From: a bacterium
GTDB taxonomy: Bacteria > Bacteroidota > Bacteroidia > B-17B0 > Aurantibacillaceae
Length of the DNA stretch: 32,321 nucleotides
NCBI GenBank assembly: GCA_029945625.1
Contig: JAQSCW010000022.1
Location: 1 to 32,321, forward strand
Reading direction: 5' to 3'
The position numbers and the translations under genes are program-made. This document shows positions 1 to 7,031 of the stretch, in pieces (within the stretch, counting starts at the first letter, position 1; each line of letters starts with the position of its first letter). The notes under the pieces were generated by a model. That model did no database searches and was not told where the DNA came from. It saw only the letters and a list, made by a program, of their open reading frames with translations.

Positions 1-110
1 AATTCCCGGTTTTTCTGCTTCAGGGGTCGCGCTTTCCGTTCCAAGTCCTCGCCACGCAAAGAGACAGGCGTGGCTGTGGGCTTTCCACTACAATCGCTCA
101 CGCAGCAAAC
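1..110. repeat. Intergenic repeat relic, cut by the window edge
   Basis: This non-coding stretch holds a segment (6-26) repeated exactly at 2593-2613. It also holds two related pieces around GCTTTCC (31-37 and 79-85), each followed by a CAA-rich and then a CTC-rich segment. A 7-bp hairpin lies between them, GCCACGC (51-57) with GCGTGGC (68-74). No reading frame crosses it convincingly. I interpret it as part of a dispersed Bacteroidota-type intergenic repeat. The family name and copy number are unknown, and the left end lies outside the window. Positions 111-244 are AT-rich upstream sequence without a clear promoter match. Confidence 0.5.
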
Positions 111-244
111 TAGTTGTTTCCATTTATAAAAAAAATCTATGGTTTAAATAAAATGCATTTCGCCAACAATTCCGATTGATCCATGTTTTCAAGTAACAGT
201 TGAGGGTACAACAGATATGTTTATATTTATCGTCCAATTCCTCC

Positions 245-1123
245 ATGGCACACTTCACCGAATCCGAATTAATTCTTACTCCCGATCACAGGGTTTACCA
301 CCTCAATATACTGAATTCGGATATTGCCGATACCGTGCTTTTGGTGGGTGACCAAAACCGGGTAACTGAAGTTTCAAATTACTTTGATAAAATCGATTTT
401 AAGACCCAACACCGCGAATTTATCACCCATACAGGAACATATAAAGGAAAACGAATTACCGTGCTCAGCACCGGCATTGGAACCGATAACATCGATATTG
501 TACTCAACGAACTCGATGCCGCCGTAAACATCGACCCCCATAAAAGAGAATTAAGAAAAACAAGACGCCGGCTCAACCTCATCCGACTTGGCACCAGTGG
601 CGCTCTGCAGCCCGATTTGGAGGTGGATTCATTGGTGCTCAGCAGTCACGGCATTGGAATGGATGGCCTTTTGCATTTTTATGCGGGTCTTGAGAAAATA
701 GAAGAAAAAGCCATCAGCACCGAATTTATACGTCAAACGAATTGGTCACCTTCTCTCCCAAAACCTTATTGTATCGCCGCTAGCGTCGAACTTCTCGAAC
801 ACTTTTTGCCAATTGCCCACTTAGGAATTACGGCCACGGCACCGGGCTTTTATGCTCCGCAGGGCCGACAAATTCGTTTGAAAGCTGCCATTCCCCAACT
901 GAACAAAAAATTAGCAGATTTCAGACATGGCAAGCTTCGAATTGCTAACTTTGAAATGGAAACTTCGGCGCTTTACGGCCTTGCAAAATTGCTGGATCAC
1001 CGATGTGTAACTCTGTGCGTGGTGATCGCCAACAGAGCGCAAAAGAAATTTAGCAGGGACCCGCAAAAAAGTGTCAGGCATTTAATTGAAACCGCGTTAG
1101 ATAAAATAGCAGAAATAGTATGA
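245..1123 (+). CDS. Nucleoside phosphorylase (uridine phosphorylase-like)
   Basis: This 292-residue protein belongs to the PNP/UDP phosphorylase superfamily. Such cytosolic enzymes cleave nucleosides with phosphate to give the free base and pentose-1-phosphate. The phosphate-binding GDxxR motif is visible at residues 35-39. Other superfamily hallmarks are STGIGTDN, RLGTSGAL near residue 115, and the nucleoside/ribose-binding NFEMETSALYGLA near the C-terminus. I take the ATG at 245 as the start because the frame upstream opens only with a TTG at 200, and those 15 residues do not resemble the family N-terminus. The stop overlaps the pyrF start by 4 nt (ATGA), so the two are probably translationally coupled. 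Uridine is the likeliest substrate given the pyrimidine neighbour, but substrate cannot be fixed from sequence alone. Confidence 0.85.
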   Translation: MAHFTESELILTPDHRVYHLNILNSDIADTVLLVGDQNRVTEVSNYFDKIDFKTQHREFITHTGTYKGKRITVLSTGIGTDNIDIVLNELDAAVNIDPHKRELRKTRRRLNLIRLGTSGALQPDLEVDSLVLSSHGIGMDGLLHFYAGLEKIEEKAISTEFIRQTNWSPSLPKPYCIAASVELLEHFLPIAHLGITATAPGFYAPQGRQIRLKAAIPQLNKKLADFRHGKLRIANFEMETSALYGLAKLLDHRCVTLCVVIANRAQKKFSRDPQKSVRHLIETALDKIAEIV

Positions 1124-1929
1124 CCCGCGACGAACTAATAAAACAGATCTATTCGAAGAAAACATTTTTGTGTGTTGGATTAGATCCGGATACAGAGAAA
1201 ATTCCTAAACATTTAATGGAAGAGGAATTTCCTATTTATGAGTTTAATAAATCCATCATCGATGCCACGGCCGAACAATGTGTGGCCTATAAGCCCAACT
1301 CGGCATTTTATGAGGCATACGGACTTAATGGATTAACTGCCTTGGAAAAAACCATACGCTACATCAAAACAAATTATCCCAAACATTTTGTGATCGATGA
1401 CGCCAAACGGGGCGACATTGGGAATACCAGTGCTATGTATGCCAAGTCATCCTTTAAACGACTCAATGCCGATGCCATCACAGTGGCTCCCTATATGGGA
1501 AGAGACTCCGTAAAACCCTTTTTACAGTTTGAAGATAAATGGGCCATTGTTTTGGGATTGACGAGCAACGAAGGCTCTGCCGATTTTCAGCACTTGAACG
1601 TGGACGGACAGGAATTGTATTTAAAAGTTATTGAAACCTGTGCCTCCTGGGGGACAAAAAATAACATGATGTTTGTGGTGGGCGCCACACAAGCAGCTAT
1701 GTTTGCCAAAATTCGCAAAATTATACCCGATCATTTTCTGCTGGTGCCCGGCGTTGGTGCCCAAGGTGGAGACTTGCAGGAAGTGTGCAAACACGGATTA
1801 AACAAAAATATTGGTCTGCTAATCAACTCAAGCCGAGGGATCATTTATGCTTCTTCCGCTGAGGATTTTGCTGAAAAGGCGGGAGAAGAAGCACTCAAAA
1901 TTGCCACCCAAATGAAATCCTATTTTTAG
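1120..1929 (+). CDS. pyrF: Orotidine 5'-phosphate decarboxylase
   Basis: This 269-residue enzyme converts orotidine monophosphate to UMP in the last step of de novo pyrimidine synthesis. The active-site signature DAKRGDIGNT is present, with D94, K96 and D99 as the catalytic charged network. An early FLCVGLDPD strand and the phosphate-binding end LVPGVGAQGG followed by NSSRGIIYA fit the longer type-2 branch of the family (about 270 residues, as against about 230 in E. coli-type PyrF). The ATG overlaps the stop of the upstream nucleoside phosphorylase, so salvage and synthesis of uridine nucleotides appear to be made from one message. The rest of the gap to the next gene carries a new promoter candidate, so the transcript probably ends here. 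Confidence 0.95.
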   Translation: MTRDELIKQIYSKKTFLCVGLDPDTEKIPKHLMEEEFPIYEFNKSIIDATAEQCVAYKPNSAFYEAYGLNGLTALEKTIRYIKTNYPKHFVIDDAKRGDIGNTSAMYAKSSFKRLNADAITVAPYMGRDSVKPFLQFEDKWAIVLGLTSNEGSADFQHLNVDGQELYLKVIETCASWGTKNNMMFVVGATQAAMFAKIRKIIPDHFLLVPGVGAQGGDLQEVCKHGLNKNIGLLINSSRGIIYASSAEDFAEKAGEEALKIATQMKSYF

Positions 1930-1957
1930 CTTGGTAGACGAATTAACAGAAATTAAA

Positions 1958-1987
1958 TTTTGGAATAAAAACTATTGCCTACTTTAG
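1958..1987 (+). promoter_or_regulatory. Candidate Bacteroidota promoter for the DUF3467 gene
   Basis: TTTTG at 1958-1962 is followed after 17 nt by TACTTTAG at 1980-1987. This matches the phylum's -33 TTTG and -7 TAnnTTTG boxes with one mismatch. It would start a message with a leader of roughly 50 nt before the ATG at 2044. Confidence 0.4.
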
Positions 1988-2043
1988 AATAATAATAACA
2001 AGATCTGAACGCCACCCGTTCATAAAGATAAAAAAACAACAGT

Positions 2044-2358
2044 ATGGAAGATAATCAAGCACCCGCACAACCTCATTTAGATATTGAATTAAGCGAAGAA
2101 ATTGCCGAAGGAATTTATTCAAACCTCGCTATCATCACACACTCTCAAAGCGAATTTGTGATTGACTTTATTAAGATCATGCCGGGCGTTCCCAAAGCGC
2201 GTGTAAAATCACGCATCCTTCTAACGCCGCAACATGCCAAACGACTGGTAAAAGCGTTGGCCGAGAACATTCAAAAGTTCGAACAAGTTAATGGTAAGAT
2301 CAAAGATGTAGAGACGGGTTTCCCCATGAATTTTGGTGGTCCAACGGCACAAGCTTAA
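2044..2358 (+). CDS. DUF3467 domain protein
   Basis: This acidic protein of 104 residues matches my recollection of the DUF3467 family, which is small, widespread in Bacteroidota and of unknown function. Recognisable elements are an SEEIAEGIYSNLA segment near residues 17-29, a central FVIDFIKIMPGVPKARVKSRI stretch, and the helix TPQHAKRLVKALAENI. There is no signal peptide or membrane segment, so it should be cytosolic. It stands alone behind its own promoter candidate and is followed by a structured repeat instead of a partner gene. I do not assign a function. Confidence 0.85.
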   Translation: MEDNQAPAQPHLDIELSEEIAEGIYSNLAIITHSQSEFVIDFIKIMPGVPKARVKSRILLTPQHAKRLVKALAENIQKFEQVNGKIKDVETGFPMNFGGPTAQA

Positions 2359-2464
2359 TTGCCTTGCATCTTTAATTTACAAGTGATTTCCGGAATTGTC
2401 TTCCTATTTATTCTTCTAAATTTTTCAGAATCTGTTTTTAACCGCTGACCTCCCCGTGAGTGAT

Positions 2465-2614
2465 GCGAAGGGTTTAGCTCTTCCCAAGCCCTTCGCTTGG
2501 GAAAGCCGAGGCGAAGCCCAGCCTCCCTCCATTCGTCGGGATAAACTACACAGCACGGCCCCCTGAAGCGAAAAACAACTCAGATGTTGACGCCGGTTTT
2601 TCTGCTTCAGGGGG
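2465..2614. repeat. GC-rich multi-hairpin intergenic repeat
   Basis: Most of the 378-nt gap between 2358 and 2737 is a strongly structured, non-coding, GC-rich element. Stem 1 pairs TTCCCAAGC (2481-2489) with GCTTGGGAA (2495-2503). An alternative, mutually exclusive stem pairs GCGAAGGG (2465-2472) with CCCTTCGC (2489-2496). Stem 2 pairs GAGGC (2508-2512) with GCCTC (2521-2525). Stem 3 is a long imperfect inverted repeat, 2559-2576 with 2596-2614. The right arm of stem 3 includes a 21-nt segment (2593-2613) found again, same orientation, at 6-26. It looks like a REP- or MITE-like dispersed element. No U-tract follows, so it is not a typical intrinsic terminator. Confidence 0.6.
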
Positions 2615-2736
2615 GCACGCCCACAAAAAAATATAACTCCGTATTCTCATTAATTTAAACTGAAACACTTCTCAATTGTTGAAAATTCAACCTTAATAAA
2701 TCTTTAAACCTCACTATTTTTAAACAAAGAAAATCT

Positions 2737-4983
2737 ATGAACGAATCAGGCCTCCACATAAAGATTGCCGCATTATTAAACCTCACCGTAAGAGACGTTA
2801 CTGCCACTGTTAATTTATTGGATGAAGGTGGTACCATTCCCTTCATTTCACGCTACCGTAAAGAAATGACGGGGAGTTTGGACGAAGTTCAGATCATGCA
2901 GATTCGCGATGAAATAGAACGACTGCGACAACTAGAGCAGAGACGCGAAACAATTCTAAAATCAATTGAATCACAAAATAAACTCAGTGAGGAATTACGC
3001 GAACAAATTCTTGCCGCCGAAACTTTGAGTAAGCTCGAAGATTTGTATTTGCCTTATAAACCCCGTCGAAGGACCAAAGCCACCATTGCTAAAGAAAAAG
3101 GTCTGGAACCACTTGCTCACTTTATTTTGGAACAAAAAAACAATGCCGTGCAGGAAGAGGCAGAAAAATTTATTTCACTTGAAAAAGAAGTTCCCGACGC
3201 CGGAGAGGCTCTTCAAGGTGCACGCGACATCATTGCAGAGATCGTAAGTGAAGATGCTATTGTGCGTGAAACGATGCGGGAATTATTTAAAAAAACTGCT
3301 ACCATAAAGAGCAGGCTCATAAAAGGTAAAGAAGAAGCCGGGGAAAAATTTGAAGATTATTTTGAATGGGAAGAAAAACTGATGACTTGTCCTTCGCACC
3401 GCATACTGGCCATGCGCCGGGGCGAGAAGGAAGATATTTTGATTTTAGATATTAGCGTGGATCCTGCAGAAGCGATTACTTTGATTGAACGCAAAATGAT
3501 TACCGGTCGCGGTGCTGCAGCCGATCAAGTAAAGGAGGCCATTGCCGAAGGATACAAACGTTTATTGCAACCGGGCATAGAGGCCGAAATGCGCGTGCTT
3601 ACCAAACAACAAGCCGACGAGAAAGCAATCACGGTATTTGCGGATAATTTGCGTGAATTATTATTGGCGTCTCCACTCGGACAAAAAACAATTTTGGCGT
3701 TGGATCCCGGATTCAGATCAGGATGCAAAGTAGTGGTGCTGAACAAGGAAGGAAAACTATTAGAAGATACGGTCATCTATCCGCATGAGCCGCAACGCAA
3801 AGTCACCGAATCGGAAATGGTGATTCTCGCCTATTGCCAACGCCACGCTATTGAAGCCATTGCCATTGGCAACGGAACTGCTTCGCGTGAAACAGAACAG
3901 TTTATAAGAAACATTGATGTGTTGCCAAAATCAATTCCTGTAATTGTAGTGAGTGAAGCGGGTGCTTCCGTTTATTCTGCCTCCGATGTGGCACGTGAAG
4001 AATTCCCAAATAAAGATGTGACGGTGCGCGGTGCAGTGTCCATTGGACGACGACTGGCCGATCCTTTGGCGGAATTGGTGAAAATAGATGCCAAGTCTAT
4101 TGGCGTGGGTCAGTACCAGCACGATGTGGATCAAACGCATTTGAAAAATAAATTAGATGAAGTTGTGGGATCATGCGTGAACGCGGTGGGTGTAGAACTA
4201 AATACAGCTTCTAAGGAATTATTATCCTATGTTTCTGGCATTGGACCAGTGTTGGCACAAAACATTGTGCAGTACCGCAACGAACATGGTGCGTTTATCT
4301 CACGCAAACATTTGTTGGAAGTACCGCGCATGGGTGAAAAAGTTTATGAGCAATGCGCAGGTTTTCTAAAAGTGCGAAACGGCAAGCATCCTCTTGATAA
4401 GAGTTCGGTGCATCCCGAGAGTTATCATATTGTGGAAAAAATGGCCGGCGATTTAAAATGTGGTATTGACGAACTCATGGAACAGAAAGATTTGCGCAAA
4501 AAAATTACCTTAACAAATTATGTCACAGAAACGGTTGGTTTGCCTACACTCAAAGACATCATGACGGAGTTGGAAAAACCCGGACATGACCCACGAAAAA
4601 GTTTTGAGATCTTTAGTTTTGATGAGCACGTTCATGAAATAAAAGATCTGCGGGAAGGCATGCGCCTACCGGGCATTGTCACTAATGTAACCAATTTCGG
4701 AGCCTTTGTGGACGTGGGAGTTCATCAGGATGGATTAGTACATATTTCACAGTTGGCCGATGAATTTGTAGATGATCCCAATAAAATTGTAAAAGTGGGT
4801 CAACAAGTCTGGGTGAATGTGACAGAAGTAGATGCGAAACGAAAACGGATTGCTTTGAGTATGAAAGGAGAAACGCAGCAGATTAAAGTTTCAAAACCAA
4901 AAGTAGTTGTGGAAGCCGAACAATACGATCCCAATGACATTACCAGCGCCTTAAACGCATTAAAAAACAAATTTAAGAAGTAG
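2737..4983 (+). CDS. tex: Tex-family RNA-binding transcription accessory protein
   Basis: This 748-residue protein has the full Tex (YhgF) architecture. It begins with an N-terminal helical region, then a YqgF/RNase H-like domain starting at LALDPGFRSG near residue 319. Helix-hairpin-helix segments follow around 495-545 (SGIGPVLAQNIVQYR and VPRMGEKVYEQCAGFLKV). An S1 RNA-binding domain lies at about 641-712 (GIVTNVTNFGAFVDVGVHQD). Members act on RNA and transcription complexes in the cytoplasm and are near-universal. The ATG at 2737 gives the family's standard N-terminus. aroE follows 39 nt later on the same strand and may be co-transcribed. Confidence 0.95.
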   Translation: MNESGLHIKIAALLNLTVRDVTATVNLLDEGGTIPFISRYRKEMTGSLDEVQIMQIRDEIERLRQLEQRRETILKSIESQNKLSEELREQILAAETLSKLEDLYLPYKPRRRTKATIAKEKGLEPLAHFILEQKNNAVQEEAEKFISLEKEVPDAGEALQGARDIIAEIVSEDAIVRETMRELFKKTATIKSRLIKGKEEAGEKFEDYFEWEEKLMTCPSHRILAMRRGEKEDILILDISVDPAEAITLIERKMITGRGAAADQVKEAIAEGYKRLLQPGIEAEMRVLTKQQADEKAITVFADNLRELLLASPLGQKTILALDPGFRSGCKVVVLNKEGKLLEDTVIYPHEPQRKVTESEMVILAYCQRHAIEAIAIGNGTASRETEQFIRNIDVLPKSIPVIVVSEAGASVYSASDVAREEFPNKDVTVRGAVSIGRRLADPLAELVKIDAKSIGVGQYQHDVDQTHLKNKLDEVVGSCVNAVGVELNTASKELLSYVSGIGPVLAQNIVQYRNEHGAFISRKHLLEVPRMGEKVYEQCAGFLKVRNGKHPLDKSSVHPESYHIVEKMAGDLKCGIDELMEQKDLRKKITLTNYVTETVGLPTLKDIMTELEKPGHDPRKSFEIFSFDEHVHEIKDLREGMRLPGIVTNVTNFGAFVDVGVHQDGLVHISQLADEFVDDPNKIVKVGQQVWVNVTEVDAKRKRIALSMKGETQQIKVSKPKVVVEAEQYDPNDITSALNALKNKFKK

Positions 4984-5022
4984 GTCTTTAAATAGTACCG
5001 GTTTGTAAAAAAACCAAAATAT

Positions 5023-5772
5023 ATGAAACAATTTGGTTTAATAGGCCGCTCGCTCAGTCACTCCTTTTCAAAATCGTACTTTGAAAAAAAATTTAATGAC
5101 CTGCAATTAAAAGATCATAGTTTTGAAAACTTCGAATTAGCGACTATTGAAGATTTTAAACCCCTCCTAAAAAATAATCCAAACCTGAATGGAGTAAGTG
5201 TCACCATTCCTTATAAGGAAACGATTATGCCTTTCCTTGATGAGCTGAGTATGGAGGCAAAGGAAATTGGCGCCGTGAATTGCATCAGTTTCAAAAACAG
5301 AAAACTCATGGGGCACAATACCGACGTGTATGGTTTTTCGCAAAGTATTAAGCCGTTTCTCGACGCCAATCACGAACGTGCGCTGATTCTGGGGACAGGA
5401 GGCGCAAGCAAGGCGGTGGCGTATGCACTTAAAAAGGTGGGCGTAGAAGTTTATTTCGTGAGTTCATCGCCGAAGAAAACAGAGAATACATTTTCCTATG
5501 CCGAAATTAATGATCGCATCCTAAATGCTTTTAAATTAATCGTGAATACCACGCCTTTGGGAACATTTCCAAAAACGAATGAATGTCCTCCCCTGCCCTA
5601 TGAATTCCTTACCCCGCTTCATTTAGCCTATGATCTAGTGTACAATCCGGCAGAAACTTTGTTTTTGAAAAAAGCAAAAGAACAAGGAGCCATTTCGGTA
5701 AACGGTGTAAGTATGTTGCATTTGCAAGCTGAAAAAAGTTGGGAGATTTGGAATTCTTCCAATGAATATTAA
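5023..5772 (+). CDS. aroE: Shikimate dehydrogenase
   Basis: This 249-residue NADP-dependent enzyme reduces 3-dehydroshikimate to shikimate in aromatic amino acid synthesis. The N-terminal shikimate-binding motif GRSLSHSFSK is intact. The catalytic pair is K65 in VTIPYKE and D101 in NTDVYGF. The Rossmann nucleotide-binding loop GTGGAS starts at residue 124, and the C-terminal GVSMLHLQAEKSWEIW helix is typical. It is slightly shorter than the E. coli enzyme (about 270 residues), which is usual for this phylum. It follows tex at a short distance, and no terminator is visible between them. Confidence 0.95.
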   Translation: MKQFGLIGRSLSHSFSKSYFEKKFNDLQLKDHSFENFELATIEDFKPLLKNNPNLNGVSVTIPYKETIMPFLDELSMEAKEIGAVNCISFKNRKLMGHNTDVYGFSQSIKPFLDANHERALILGTGGASKAVAYALKKVGVEVYFVSSSPKKTENTFSYAEINDRILNAFKLIVNTTPLGTFPKTNECPPLPYEFLTPLHLAYDLVYNPAETLFLKKAKEQGAISVNGVSMLHLQAEKSWEIWNSSNEY

Positions 5773-5785
5773 TTGATGAAATACT

Positions 5786-6125
5786 CTTTGGTTTCTGACT
5801 CTTTTTTAGCCACAGAGGGCACAGAAAAAATCACAAGGGACACAGAGAAGAACAAAAAATCTCTGTGAGTGCTTTGGTTTCTGACTTTTTTTATACAGGG
5901 CCGCAGAGAATTCAATTATGACACAGAAGAACAACTCTTTTGTTTTGTTTTCGCCTCTACTCTTTGGCCTTTGAGTTTTTGTTCCCCTCTGTTTACTCCG
6001 TGTTTAAAGCATATCAATTTTTTAAACGGAGACATATAGTAATGAGGGCACGTTTAATATTCTTTCGTGTTTTACCAAAAAGCTCAGTGTACCTCTGTTA
6101 CTCTGTTGCCTATGTGTTGAGAACT
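5786..6125. repeat. Non-coding region of degenerate CACAGAG motifs
   Basis: The 409 nt after aroE contain no convincing gene. A 15-nt segment occurs twice exactly, at 5786-5800 and 5872-5886, each followed by a T-run and then a CACAGAG- or GCAGAG-like block. CACAGAGA at 5841-5848 pairs with TCTCTGTG at 5860-5867 to make an 8-bp hairpin. Reverse-oriented CTCTGT motifs return at about 5985-5995 and 6090-6110. The array is therefore partly self-complementary at long range. A 62-codon frame across 5940-6128 is compositionally poor and was not called. Confidence 0.5.
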
Positions 6126-6181
6126 TAAAATTTTCTTTAGCACAGTATCTCAAAAACCTGTCCTCTTCACGAAAATCCTTT

Positions 6182-6916
6182 TTAATTCTCCGCATTCTCC
6201 CTTAATTTCAGAGGCTGATGTCTGCCCTCCGCTTTCCAATGGTGGTAACAGTCCATCACCTTGGAATACAATTCAATGCCATCGTGAGAAATTATATAAA
6301 AATCGTTTACATAATAGCAGTATTTTCGAAAGGCCATGTAATCAATGTTTTCGTCGCCGGTGAGTCGCACCAAAATTTCCCTGCTCAATTTCTTTTGCAC
6401 TTGCTCCTCAATCATCAGGTCTTCAAATATTTGTGCCAATTTCCGGATCTGTTTTCCCTCTTTGCTGTACTGCATGTACAAGGCGCTGAACGGACTTTGA
6501 AAATAGCTGATGGATTTGATTTTACTTTGTTCGATAATGCTATTCATGTATTCGCGCTCATAGGGCTTTAACTTAAACGAGGTCACGGTAACGGCATTTA
6601 AATTTATCATTATTGGCACAAGTACTAATTTAACCTCTCCCTTGGAATTTCGCTTTAAAGTTTCAACCGGTATGTAGGCCTTTAAAAAACCCACATACGA
6701 ACAAATAAGAGTATCTCTGGGCTGCACAATCAAAGAGAACTTCCCATCGTTATCACTCATGGTCCCGTTTCCGTTACTTTTGTTAATGATGTATACAAAG
6801 GGCATCACCGAAACACTGTCGTTCTCCACCACGAAGCCCCTAATGATCTGCTGCGAGTACAACTCGTGAGTTGCCAGAACTGAGAGCAGGACTATGAGAA
6901 CCTTTATTTTCAACAT
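6182..6916 (-). CDS. Exported protein with carboxypeptidase-regulatory-like domain
   Basis: This 244-residue protein starts with a clear signal peptide (MLKIKVLIVLLSVLATHELYSQ) if the ATG at 6916 is used; an upstream ATG would bury it behind 12 extra residues. The next ~90 residues (IIRGFVVENDSVSVMPFVYI, then DNDGKFSLIVQPRDTLICSYVGF) match the carboxypeptidase D regulatory-like beta-sandwich. This domain often opens TonB-dependent receptors and other periplasmic Bacteroidota proteins. The C-terminal half (YEREYMNSIIEQSKIKS onwards) is helical and basic, with no recognised domain. It is divergent from dnaX and transcribed alone. Location is probably periplasm or outer membrane; function unknown. 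Confidence 0.75.
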   Translation of the reverse strand: MLKIKVLIVLLSVLATHELYSQQIIRGFVVENDSVSVMPFVYIINKSNGNGTMSDNDGKFSLIVQPRDTLICSYVGFLKAYIPVETLKRNSKGEVKLVLVPIMINLNAVTVTSFKLKPYEREYMNSIIEQSKIKSISYFQSPFSALYMQYSKEGKQIRKLAQIFEDLMIEEQVQKKLSREILVRLTGDENIDYMAFRKYCYYVNDFYIISHDGIELYSKVMDCYHHWKAEGRHQPLKLRENAEN

Positions 6917-7031
6917 TCTAAAAGTAAGTGGTTCTAATATACTTATAAACACGTAGTTAATAATTTAACCTTTTTTAATCACAAGTATTTTTTCTTAAGC
7001 CCTGCAATAAACGTATTTTTAAAACTTATAA

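Noticed and set aside
200-244. Longer start of the phosphorylase from TTG at 200
   Set aside because: The extra 15 residues do not fit the family, and the ATG at 245 gives the expected N-terminus.
2655-2846. Minus-strand frame overlapping the tex start
   Set aside because: It is antisense to the conserved tex N-terminus, without recognisable features.
5786-6125. CRISPR array
   Set aside because: The repeats are short, degenerate and irregularly spaced, with both orientations present and no cas genes nearby.
5940-6128. 62-codon frame in the CACAGAG region
   Set aside because: It lies across degenerate repeats, with Phe/Tyr-rich low-complexity translation, and has no homologue I recognise.
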